Part shown: one piece after another, positions 43,495-52,300 of the stretch | Position numbering within the stretch: position 1 is the first letter of the stretch | Layout: each line of letters begins with the position of its first letter | DNA from: Gammaproteobacteria bacterium | Lineage (GTDB): Bacteria > Pseudomonadota > Gammaproteobacteria > Steroidobacterales > Steroidobacteraceae | Reading direction: 5' to 3' | Length of the DNA: 64,000 nucleotides | NCBI GenBank assembly: GCA_018970145.1 | Contig: JAGWWY010000001.1 | Location: 372,001 to 436,000 of the forward strand | Position numbers and translations under genes: made by a program | Notes under the pieces: generated by a model | Told to the model about the DNA's origin: nothing | The model's input: only the letters and a program-made list of their open reading frames with translations | Database searches by the model: none

Positions 43495-44418
43495 GTGTAC
43501 CGCTCCTTGCTATCGACCGTAAAGAACTGGACGCAGCCGCGCAGTCTCGTGATCGGGGTACCGTACCTCTGGCTGTTAGCGTTCTTCGCCATCCCGTTCG
43601 TCATCGTGCTAAAGATCTCCTTTTCGTGGATGCAGCCGATCCAGCCGGGCTATGCGCCGCTCATAGAGTGGGTGGAGGAGACTCGTCGTCTAGTCGTCAG
43701 TTTCAATTTCGACAACTACCAAGTGTTGTTGCGCGAGAGTTTGTACGTCGAGACCTTCCTCTACTCGGTCAAGGTCGCTGCTGTGTCGACTTTTTGGTGC
43801 CTGCTGATCGGCTACCCGATGGCATATGCCATTGCGCGCTCGAAGCCGAGCACCCGAAATCTTTTGCTGATGCTGATCATCTTGCCGTTCTGGACATCTT
43901 TCCTGCTGCGTGTCTACGCCTGGGTCGGTTTGCTCAAAACCAACGGTGTCATCAATAACACGCTGCTCGCGCTAGGGCTCATCGATCAGCCGTTGACGCT
44001 GCTCTATAGCGACTTCGCCGTCTACATCGGTATCGTCTATTCGTACCTGCCGTTCATGATCCTGCCGCTGTACTCCAACTTGGAGAAGCACGATCTCACG
44101 CTGCTCGAGGCAGCCGCCGATCTCGGTGCGAGACCGGTCAAAGCGTTTATGAAAGTGACTTTGCCGCTCTCGATGCCCGGCATCGTGGCGGGTTGTCTGC
44201 TCGTTTTCATTCCGGCGGTTGGTGAGTTCGTCATCCCGTCGCTACTCGGTCGAACCGATCAACTCATGATCGGTACGGTGCTCTCGGCGCAGTTCTTTGG
44301 CGCGCGTAACTGGCCGGTCGCCGGGGCCGTCGCCATCGTTCTGTTGCTGGTTCTGTTGCTGCCGATCCTGCTCTTTCAGCGTCATCAACGGCGCGAGCTC
44401 GAGGCGGTACGGCGGTGA
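43495..44418 (+). CDS. potH: Polyamine ABC transporter permease
   Basis: The 307-residue inner-membrane permease starts at GTG 43495. It has six predicted transmembrane segments, including an N-terminal VPYLWLLAFFAIPFVIVLKIS and the MetI-like core. The coupling-helix EAA motif reads EAAADLGARPVKAFMKVTLPLSMPGI in two blocks (about residues 205-230). This fits PotH/SpuG. It is 10 bp after potG and 10 bp before potI. Confidence 0.93.
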   Translation: MYRSLLSTVKNWTQPRSLVIGVPYLWLLAFFAIPFVIVLKISFSWMQPIQPGYAPLIEWVEETRRLVVSFNFDNYQVLLRESLYVETFLYSVKVAAVSTFWCLLIGYPMAYAIARSKPSTRNLLLMLIILPFWTSFLLRVYAWVGLLKTNGVINNTLLALGLIDQPLTLLYSDFAVYIGIVYSYLPFMILPLYSNLEKHDLTLLEAAADLGARPVKAFMKVTLPLSMPGIVAGCLLVFIPAVGEFVIPSLLGRTDQLMIGTVLSAQFFGARNWPVAGAVAIVLLLVLLLPILLFQRHQRRELEAVRR

Positions 44419-44428
44419 GGGCGTGCAG

Positions 44429-45280
44429 ATGAGGCAACGCGGCTGGTTCAGGGGCGCGATGCTCGCTCTCGGGTTGGCTTTCCTTTACGTGCCGATCCTC
44501 TCGATGATCGTCTTCTCTTTCAACAACTCGCGACTCGTCACGGTATGGGATCGGGATAACTCGCCGACATTGCGTTGGTATGTGCGGTTACTTGAGAACG
44601 ACCAACTGCTCGGCGCGGCTTGGATCTCCATCAAGGTCGCAGCCATGTCGGCGTGCGGTGCGGTAATCCTCGGCACTTTGGCGGGTGTCGTATTGACGCG
44701 TTTCGGACCGTTCCGTGGTCGCGCTTTTCTCTCGGCGATGACGACGGCACCACTCGTCATGCCGGAGATCATCACCGGTATTGCGATGCTGCTGTTGTTC
44801 GTGGCTTTGGAGCAAGCGATCGGTTGGCCTTCGGGTCGCGGGATGTCGACAATCACCATCGCGCACATCACCTTCGCGATGGCTTATGTCACCGTCATCG
44901 TGCAGTCGCGTCTCGCGGGGTTCGACGATTCACTTGAGGAAGCCGCACTCGATCTCGGCGCGAAGCCGGCGACCGTGTTCTTTCGTATCACCTTGCCCTT
45001 GATCGCACCGGCGCTGGTCTCGGGTTGGCTGTTGGCGTTCACGCTCTCGTGGGACGACGTCGTCATTGCGCAGTTTGTTTCCGGCCCTGGCTCGTCGACC
45101 CTACCGATGGAGATCTTCTCGCGAGTCAGACGCGGGGTCAGTCCGGACATCAACGCCCTGGCAACGTTGATGGTGCTGGTCGTGGCAGTGGGTGTCGTGC
45201 TCTCCACACTCTACATGCGCCGCGAGGAACAGCGACGCTCTCGTGAGGAGCGCATGGCGCACAACGACGGAAATCCCTGA
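44429..45280 (+). CDS. potI: Polyamine ABC transporter permease
   Basis: The second permease, 283 residues, with the MetI-like six-helix core and the EAA motif EEAALDLGAKPATVFFRITLP about residues 172-192. FLYVPILSMIVFSFNNSR is the first transmembrane helix. ATG 44429 follows a GAGGG sequence; a longer open frame from 44297 lies inside potH and does not look like this family. It completes the importer; the next gene has its own promoter. Confidence 0.93.
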   Translation: MRQRGWFRGAMLALGLAFLYVPILSMIVFSFNNSRLVTVWDRDNSPTLRWYVRLLENDQLLGAAWISIKVAAMSACGAVILGTLAGVVLTRFGPFRGRAFLSAMTTAPLVMPEIITGIAMLLLFVALEQAIGWPSGRGMSTITIAHITFAMAYVTVIVQSRLAGFDDSLEEAALDLGAKPATVFFRITLPLIAPALVSGWLLAFTLSWDDVVIAQFVSGPGSSTLPMEIFSRVRRGVSPDINALATLMVLVVAVGVVLSTLYMRREEQRRSREERMAHNDGNP

Positions 45281-45303
45281 CGAGCGAACGATCCGTGTTT
45301 CGG

Positions 45304-45309
45304 TACAAT
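45304..45309 (+). promoter_or_regulatory. -10 element, leaderless start of the Cys/Met PLP enzyme gene
   Basis: TACAAT lies 7 nt before ATG 45317; the spacer CCGGGCG has no Shine-Dalgarno sequence. Confidence 0.5.
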
Positions 45310-45316
45310 CCGGGCG

Positions 45317-46492
45317 ATGAAAAAACCCGAGCGAGCTGAGACGGCGCTGCAGCATCCGGCGGGCGTCGAAACGCCAGCAGACAACCACCCGTTGCTGTTT
45401 CCGATTTATCAGAACGTCAAGTGGGAGAGCGAGACCGTCGCCGAGACGCTGCGCGTTTACCGCGGCGAGCGTCCCGGCTTTTTTTATTCGCGCGCCGCCA
45501 ATCCAACTGTGCGCCAGCTCGAGCAGGTATTGGCCTCTTTGCAAGGACGCGAAGAGTGCCTCACCACCGCCTCTGGCGTGAACGTCATCGCACAGACCTT
45601 GCTGGCATTGACCCGGTCGGGCGATCACGTGCTTTTTTTCGTCGAGGGTTATGGTCCGACCCGGCACATCATCCGCACTATGCTCGCGCGTTTTGGTATC
45701 TCGCACACGATGCTCTCGATCGAGGATCTTGAGGGCATACGTGCCGTGCTCGTATCGCGGCCGGTTAAGATCATGTTCTTCGAGAGTCCAACGAATCCGG
45801 TCAACAAAATCGCCGACATCGCCGCGCTGACCGCCATGGCGCGCGAGTTCGGGGTGACGACGGTCATCGATAACACCGCGGCGGGCTTGCATCAGCATGG
45901 CGAGTTCGACATCGATCTCTATATTCATAGTCTGACCAAGTTCACGACCGGTGCAGGCGATGTCATGGGCGGGGCGGTGATCGGCGATCGCACCGTCATC
46001 GGACGGTTACGTCAAGACTTCGGTCTCTTCGGCGCACAGCTAGACCCGTTATCGGCCTCGCTCATGGTGCGTGGTATGCGAACGTATCTGCTGCGCTACC
46101 GCGAGCAGTCTGCGCGTGCCTTGGCGATCGCACAGTTTCTGGAATCACACCCGGCTTGCGCGCGAGTGCGCTACCCCGGTCTCGCGACGTCGCAAGGCGC
46201 CGATCTCGCGCGCCGACAAATGCGCGATTTCGGCTGCGTCATCACCTTCGATATGGTCGCCGGCGCCGAGGCGGGTCGGCAGTTTGCCGAAAAGCTGCAT
46301 TATTTCGCGATGACGCCCAGTTTCGGCTCGACCGAATCTTTGGTGATGCCACCACAGTTGATGCAACCAAAAGATCTGGATGCGGAGGATCGGGTCAAAT
46401 CCGACATTCACGCTGCGACGGTGCGACTGTCGATCGGGCTCGAGGCACTTGAGGATCTCAAAGCCGATCTCGCTCAGGCACTCGCAACCTGA
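45317..46492 (+). CDS. Cys/Met metabolism PLP-dependent enzyme
   Basis: A 391-residue enzyme of the trans-sulfuration family (cystathionine gamma-synthase, cystathionine beta/gamma-lyase, methionine gamma-lyase, O-acetylhomoserine sulfhydrylase). Family residues are visible: YSRAANPTVRQLE, VEGYGPTRH with the active-site Tyr, FFESPTNP, VIDNTAAG with the PLP Asp, SLTKFTTGAGDVMGG with the PLP Lys, and VRLSIGLE with the carboxylate-binding Arg. The usual HSxTKYxxGHxD motif has Ala for His (GAGD), and DNTF is DNTA. The exact reaction cannot be fixed from sequence. It overlaps convergent bchD by 19 bp. Confidence 0.85.
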   Translation: MKKPERAETALQHPAGVETPADNHPLLFPIYQNVKWESETVAETLRVYRGERPGFFYSRAANPTVRQLEQVLASLQGREECLTTASGVNVIAQTLLALTRSGDHVLFFVEGYGPTRHIIRTMLARFGISHTMLSIEDLEGIRAVLVSRPVKIMFFESPTNPVNKIADIAALTAMAREFGVTTVIDNTAAGLHQHGEFDIDLYIHSLTKFTTGAGDVMGGAVIGDRTVIGRLRQDFGLFGAQLDPLSASLMVRGMRTYLLRYREQSARALAIAQFLESHPACARVRYPGLATSQGADLARRQMRDFGCVITFDMVAGAEAGRQFAEKLHYFAMTPSFGSTESLVMPPQLMQPKDLDAEDRVKSDIHAATVRLSIGLEALEDLKADLAQALAT

Positions 46493-48273
46493 CGGGCGGC
46501 TGCGGCGATGGCCGTGCCTTGCGCATTGGGTAGATAGAGATAATCGCCCGCGAGCGCGCGCGCCAACTGGGTCGCGTTGCCCTGACTCAAGAAGCTACGC
46601 TGTGTGTCGATCACGAGCGATCGAATGCCCGTTGCGACGACGGCGCGAGCGAGCCTTTGCACCTCAGCGTCGACACCGGCGCGATCGACTTTCAATCCGA
46701 CATTGGCGCGCCCATCGGTGAGCAATACGAGCACGATATTGCCAAAGCCGCGCCGCTTGGCCTGCTCAGCAACCTCTACGCTCGCCACGAGACTGGCCGC
46801 GAGCGGCGTACCGCCGCCGGTGGGTAGTTGATCGACGGCACGACGCAACAACTCGACGCTGCCGGTCGGTGGCAATAGCCGGTTTGCCTCGTGCCCTCGG
46901 AAGGCGAGCAGCGCGACTCGGTCGCGATTGACGTAAGCCTGCTCGAGTAGCGCGTGAACGGCACCCTTTGCTTGTCGCATCCGGTTGAGCGCCATGCTAC
47001 CGCTCGCATCGACGGCGAAGATGAAGAGGGCGCCGGCTTTGCTACGATATTTTTTGATGCGAAAGTCGTCAGTGGTAATCGCGACGCCTTGGCGACGACG
47101 CGTTCGTACGCGCTGCCATCGGACGGCGTTGCGCAAGGTCGCGATGACATCGAGACGCGATCCGCGTGGCAACCCGGGCACACTCGACACATGCCTACCA
47201 CGTTGTCCGCTGGTGGCACCGCGCGATCCGCTGCGGCCGCTGCGTTGTTTGGCGAAAGAGAGCGAGGCGAGGGCGTCGGGCAAATCTACGGCGAGCGATT
47301 CCAGTACTTCCTCGGCGAGTTCGAGTTGATCCTGCGGTGGCACCGCGTTCGAATCGGGCTCGATTGTGTCGTTTTGTGGCGAGTTTTCACCTTCGGGCGG
47401 CTCCGACGGCGCCGCACTTTGGGTCATATCTGGATGCCGAGTGGCGCGAGGTAGCAAGACGAGTCGTGCTGCGAGCTCCAGATCCTCACGCTGCAGTTCA
47501 TCGCGTAAACCCAAGGCGGCGCTCGCGCGCGCGACACGCAACGCGAACAGATCGGCACGGTGTCCTTGTACACCGAGTGCGTCAGCCATGCGGATCAGCT
47601 CATGACGTTGCGACTCGCCGAGTCGGATCTGTGGCAACTGCTCGCGAGCGCTCTCGATCAGTCCGCGCAATAACTGCGCTTCATCGCGCCAGCTTTCGGT
47701 ATCCGGTCGCAAGTGCCGCCGGACGATGCTGGCACGTGCTTGGCTTTCGCGAATGGTCGGCATCATCACGATCAGGCCGAGGCGATCGAGAAGGTGCGCG
47801 CGCGGAGCGCCTTCGGCGGGATCGAAACTCGTCAGCAAGCGAAATTCGGCGGGGCTGCGCAGACTGAGGCCCTCGCGCTCGATACGGACGACGCCATCCT
47901 CGAGCGCGCCGAGCAGGGTATTTGCGCTCGCCTCGTCCATGAGATTGCAGGACTCGGCCAATAGAAACCCACCGTGGGCTCGGGCGAGCGCGCCGGCGCG
48001 GATGACGCGACGGCCTTGGTGCAAGGTGGCTTCGAGGTCGAGTCCGCCTAGCAAGGCTTCGCTGTCACAGCCGAGTGGCAACTCCACCCAGGGTGGATCC
48101 GGTTGCAGCTCGCGCATACCGTGCAATAGCGCGCTCTTGCCGCCGCCTGCGGGCGCCGCTAGGGCGATGCCACGCAAAGCCGGGTCGACGGCCAGCATCA
48201 TCAGCGCCAGACGCGGCACATCCAGTGCGACGAGGCCACCGATCGGCAGGCGCATCAACGTGGGTTGCGACAT
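46474..48273 (-). CDS. bchD: Magnesium chelatase subunit D
   Basis: BchD pairs with BchI to form the AAA+ motor that drives Mg insertion into protoporphyrin IX by BchH. The 599-residue protein has an N-terminal AAA+ domain with Walker A APAGGGKSALL but a degenerate Walker B (FLLAESCNLMDE). This is followed by a Pro/Asp/Glu-rich linker (about 290-345) and a C-terminal von Willebrand A domain with the MIDAS motif FAVDASGSMALNRM and the later LLTDGRANVG. That arrangement defines BchD/ChlD rather than a CobS/CobT system. It follows bchI after 20 bp on the minus strand. Confidence 0.93.
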   Translation of the reverse strand: MSQPTLMRLPIGGLVALDVPRLALMMLAVDPALRGIALAAPAGGGKSALLHGMRELQPDPPWVELPLGCDSEALLGGLDLEATLHQGRRVIRAGALARAHGGFLLAESCNLMDEASANTLLGALEDGVVRIEREGLSLRSPAEFRLLTSFDPAEGAPRAHLLDRLGLIVMMPTIRESQARASIVRRHLRPDTESWRDEAQLLRGLIESAREQLPQIRLGESQRHELIRMADALGVQGHRADLFALRVARASAALGLRDELQREDLELAARLVLLPRATRHPDMTQSAAPSEPPEGENSPQNDTIEPDSNAVPPQDQLELAEEVLESLAVDLPDALASLSFAKQRSGRSGSRGATSGQRGRHVSSVPGLPRGSRLDVIATLRNAVRWQRVRTRRRQGVAITTDDFRIKKYRSKAGALFIFAVDASGSMALNRMRQAKGAVHALLEQAYVNRDRVALLAFRGHEANRLLPPTGSVELLRRAVDQLPTGGGTPLAASLVASVEVAEQAKRRGFGNIVLVLLTDGRANVGLKVDRAGVDAEVQRLARAVVATGIRSLVIDTQRSFLSQGNATQLARALAGDYLYLPNAQGTAIAAAARQVASA

Positions 48274-48293
48274 CGCACAGGCTACCGGTCGCT

Positions 48294-49307
48294 TTAGCCG
48301 AGGGCTTCGTCGAGCACTCGCTTCACACGCTCATCGTCGGCGGCGGGTTCGAGCGGATCCTTTCGCAGACGATGCGCGAGTGCCAGCGGAGCGACTCGTG
48401 CCACGAGCGCGGGATCCGCGGATTTTCTGCCCTCATAGGCGGCGAGCGCGACGGCAGCGCGGGTGAGGGCGAGCTCGCCGCGATGCCCATCGATACCCAG
48501 ACGATCACAAAGTTGTGCGGCCAGTAAGAGGGCTGGATCGGGCAGGGTGACTTTGGGCCGTGCGTTGATGGCTTTCTGCAATCGCTTGCGCAGTGCGCTC
48601 TGTTCTTTTTCGAAGCTTGCGACAAAGGCTGCTGCATCATTCTCAAACGCGAGTCGTCGACGTACGACTTCCACTCGCTGGTCGATGTCATGCAGCGTTT
48701 TGATTCTGGCGTGTAAGCCGAATCGATCGAGCAATTGCGGGCGCAAGTCGCCTTCCTCGGGGTTCCCGGAGCCGATCAGAACGAAGCGTGCCGGGTGGCG
48801 CACGCTCAAACCCTCCCGTTCGACGACATTCCGACCACTCGCTGCGACATCGAGCAACAGATCGACCAAGTGATCTTCGAGCAGGTTCACCTCATCGATA
48901 TAGAGAAAGCCGCGGTGTGCGGCTGCGAGCAAACCGGGGGAGAAGGCTTGAACGCCATCGACCAGTGCGCGCTCGAGATCGACCGAACCGACGAGGCGGT
49001 CCTCGGTCGCACCGAGCGGTAGATCGACGACGGGAACCGGTTGCGTTTGTACTTTCGACGCAGGCTCGTTCGAGCAGCGCGGACAGTCCGGCGAGCTCTC
49101 GCTCGGATCGCAGCGGTACGGGCAGCCCGCGACGACTTTGACCGGCGGCAGCAGATCGGCGAGGGCGCGGATCGCCGTGCTTTTGGCGGTACCACGATGG
49201 CCCGTGATCAAGACGCCGCCGATGGCTGGATCGATCACGCTGAGCAATACCGCGAGCTTGAGGTCGTCCTGTCCGACGATGGCTGTGAAAGGAAAAGTAT
49301 GTTGCAA
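48294..49307 (-). CDS. bchI: Magnesium chelatase subunit I
   Basis: BchI is the active AAA+ ATPase of Mg-chelatase. From TTG 49307 it has 337 residues, beginning QHTFPFTAIVGQDDLK. Walker A is GHRGTAKST (about 36-44), Walker B is GFLYIDEVNLLEDH, and HPARFVLIGSGNPEEGDLRPQLLDRFG covers sensor and arginine-finger regions. A Cys cluster (GCPYRCDP then CPRC, about 60-78) sits in the insertion after Walker A. The frame extends to a GTG at 49367, but that codon lies upstream of the predicted transcription start and over the PpsR-type box; TTG 49307 has GGGGG at a short but usable distance. The first gene of bchID. Confidence 0.9.
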   Translation of the reverse strand: MQHTFPFTAIVGQDDLKLAVLLSVIDPAIGGVLITGHRGTAKSTAIRALADLLPPVKVVAGCPYRCDPSESSPDCPRCSNEPASKVQTQPVPVVDLPLGATEDRLVGSVDLERALVDGVQAFSPGLLAAAHRGFLYIDEVNLLEDHLVDLLLDVAASGRNVVEREGLSVRHPARFVLIGSGNPEEGDLRPQLLDRFGLHARIKTLHDIDQRVEVVRRRLAFENDAAAFVASFEKEQSALRKRLQKAINARPKVTLPDPALLLAAQLCDRLGIDGHRGELALTRAAVALAAYEGRKSADPALVARVAPLALAHRLRKDPLEPAADDERVKRVLDEALG

Positions 49308-49348
49308 AGCGCCCCCGATACCGACCGGTGGTGACCCGGCCTTCAATG

Positions 49349-49366
49349 TGTCAACATAACAAGACA
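49349..49366. promoter_or_regulatory. PpsR/CrtJ-type box between bchI and bchH
   Basis: TGT-N12-ACA, within the larger symmetry GTGTC-N10-GACAC (49348-49367). This is the consensus for the photosynthesis repressors PpsR/CrtJ. Eight bp downstream a TGT starts a second, degenerate box (TGT-N12-ATG, 49375-49392), the spacing reported for paired CrtJ sites. It covers the bchI -10 and lies 27 bp before bchH. Confidence 0.65.
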
Positions 49367-49380
49367 CTCCGATATGTCAA
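49353..49380 (-). promoter_or_regulatory. Promoter of bchI-bchD
   Basis: On the minus strand, a consensus TTGACA (49380-49375) and TATGTT (49358-49353) are 16 nt apart. Transcription would begin near 49346, giving a leader of about 40 nt before TTG 49307. Confidence 0.6.
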
Positions 49381-49393
49381 TCGGGAGGGATGC

Positions 49394-52300
49394 ATGACCA
49401 CGATCACCTTCATCGTCGGGATCGAGCGGTTCAATGCGGCCGTCTGGACGGACGTCGAACAGGCATTGTCGAAAGCGGGCCTTCCCGTCGAGTTACGCCG
49501 ATATCACGATGCCCATGTCGATGAGGGCAGCGAGGCGCTGGCCGAGGATCTGGCGCGATCGGATGTGGTCTTCATCAGTCTCATCAATCTGCGCTCGCAA
49601 GCCGATTGGCTCGCGCGACATCTCGAGAGCTCGGCTGCGAAGGCGGTATTTGCCTATGAGAGCATGCCTGAGGTGATGGCGCTCACTCGGGTCGGTGAGC
49701 ATCGCTTCAAGGAAAAGAAAGGCGAAGCGCCGAAAGCAGTCAAGCTGCTGATGCGGCTGATTACGCGTGGGCGTGACGAAGATGCGCTCTACGCCTACAC
49801 CAAGCTCGTGAAAATCGCGTCAAAAATGTTGCCGCTGATTCCGCAGAAACTCGCTGGCTTTCGAACTTGGCTCGGCGTGAACCTGTATTGGAATCAGCCC
49901 GATGCCCGCAACATCACCGAGATGATCAAGTTAATCGTACGCGACACCTTCGGTCAGCCGATCGATATCGCACCGGTGAGCATCATCCCGACCATGGGTT
50001 GCTGGGACCCGCGCAGCGGTGCGCTGTTCGACGATCCCGATGCATATCTGAAATGGGCCAAGAAAAACGGTCGCTATCGGCCCGGTCAACCGCTCGTTGC
50101 CGTACTCGGTATGCGTAAGCATGTGGTGCAACGCCTGGCTTATTTGCAGCAGTTGACCGACGGGCTCGAAGCTCGCGGCTTTGCGGTGTTGCCGGTATTC
50201 GTCTCCGGGATCGAGGCGCATGTGGCCGTACGCGAGTGGTTGGTCGATCAACCGATCGATGCTTTGCTCTCGACCATGGGCTTCTCGATTGTCGGTGGAC
50301 CCGCATCCTCCACCAAACCTGGGCATTACCACGAAACGGCAGCGGATTTATTGGCCAAGCTCGATGTGCCTTACGTCGTAGCGCAACCGCTGCTGATGCA
50401 GGATGAGCGAGATTGGCAGAAACGTGGTGTGATCTCGATGCAGTCGGTCGTCATGTATGACTTGCCCGAGATGGATGGCGTGGCGAGCAGTGTCGCACTC
50501 GGTGCGATCAAGGATGGAGAGTTGACGGCCGTGCCGGATCGTATTGCGCGAGCGGTCGATCAGGTCGAGGGCTGGATCCGCTTGCGACGCAAGCCAGCCG
50601 CCGAGCGCAAGGTCGCAATCGTTTTGTATAACTTCCCACCCGGCCTTGGTAAGGCAGGCACCGCGGCGCTACTCGATGTACCGGCTTCCGTTGTTGCTGT
50701 GCTCAAACGCTTGAAGAAATCCGGCTATTCCGTCGGACGGGCGCCGCTCGAGATCGACGAGTTGCTCGTGAAGCTAGAGGCGTTCGCCAAAGGCGAGAGC
50801 TCACATGCGCTGACGAATACCCAATACCGCGGTTTGATCAGCAGCAAAACGGCCGATCGTATTGATCGCTATTGGGGCGCTGCGCCCGGCGATATCGCGC
50901 CTGCAGGTCGCGATGCGCTACGACTCGATACGTTGGAGTACGGCAATGTGTTGCTCGGTGTGCAGCCACCGATGGGCGTGCCGGGCGATCCGATGAAGTT
51001 GCTGTTCGAGAAAACGTTTACGCCACACCATCAGTACGCCGCCTTCTACGCGTGGTTGAAGCAGGGCTTCAAAGCGGATGCCGTGATCCATGTCGGCATG
51101 CATGGCACTGCCGAATGGATGCCCGGCTTGCAGGCGGCGCTGACAGCCGATTGCTGGCCGGATCAGCTGCTGGGCAGTTTGCCGAACTTGTATCTGTATC
51201 CGCTCAACAATCCGGCGGAGGCCGCGATCGCGCGGCGTCGCGCGTATGCCACCATCGTGAGTCACGCGGTGCCACCGTATGCGCGAGCAGGTCTCTACAA
51301 GCAGCTCGCGCAGGTTCGTGCTCGGCTTGATGATGCGAACGATACGCTCGAAGGTTTGTTGCCGGAGATTGCGCGTCTCGCCGATGAGTCGATCGATGCT
51401 TATCGTGTGAGAGTCCAAGCGTGGCTGGCCTCGATCGAGGATCGACTGATCAGCGACGGCTTGCACGTCTTCGGGCAGGCACCGGATCGACAGCGCGCCC
51501 GCGCGCTCATCGAGGCGTCGATGGACGTGCCACGTCGAGGCATGGGTGGCTTCACCGCCATCGCTCAGAGTTTAGGACTCGAGTCTGTCACGGTGCGCGA
51601 GCTGCGCGACGCGCTCGTGGAGCGTTCCGTGCTCGGTCGCGAAGACCCCGTGCGGGTGTGGCGCGAACACGCTGCCGAGACTCCGGCCCCCGCTTCGCTC
51701 CTCGAGCACATCAACGAGGGTCGCGGCATCCTCACGGGGATGTCGCGTTGCGGCGAAGAACTCGACGCCCTGATGCATGCCTTGGAGGGTGGCTACATCC
51801 GACCCGCCTACGGCGCGGACCCGGTGCGAGCCGGTGCCGCAGCGCTGCCCTCGGGGCGCAACATTCACGGCATCGACCCGTGGCGTTTGCCGACCGATCT
51901 CGCGCTCGAGCGTGGTCGGCGCATGGCCGAGGCGCTGCTGCAGAGGCACCTCGTCGAGCATGGCTCTTTGCCGCGCACGGTGGCGCAGGCGCTTTGGGCC
52001 ATGGATACCATCAAGAGCGAAGGCGAGGGACTCGGTGTCGTGCTCGCGTTGATCGGTGCCGAGCCCGAGCGCGACGGACAAGGCAAGATCTTCCGCTATC
52101 GCTTGATTCCGCTCGAGCAGTTGGGGCGTGCGCGTATCGACGTCTTGCTCGATGTGTCGTCGATCTTCCGCGACACCTTCCAGATGACGCTCGACCTGCT
52201 CGATGAACTGTTTCGAGTCGCGGCGACCGTGGATGAGCCGCGTGAGCAGAACTTCATCAAGGCACATACCGACGATCTGCTCGCCGAGGGCCGCAGTCTC

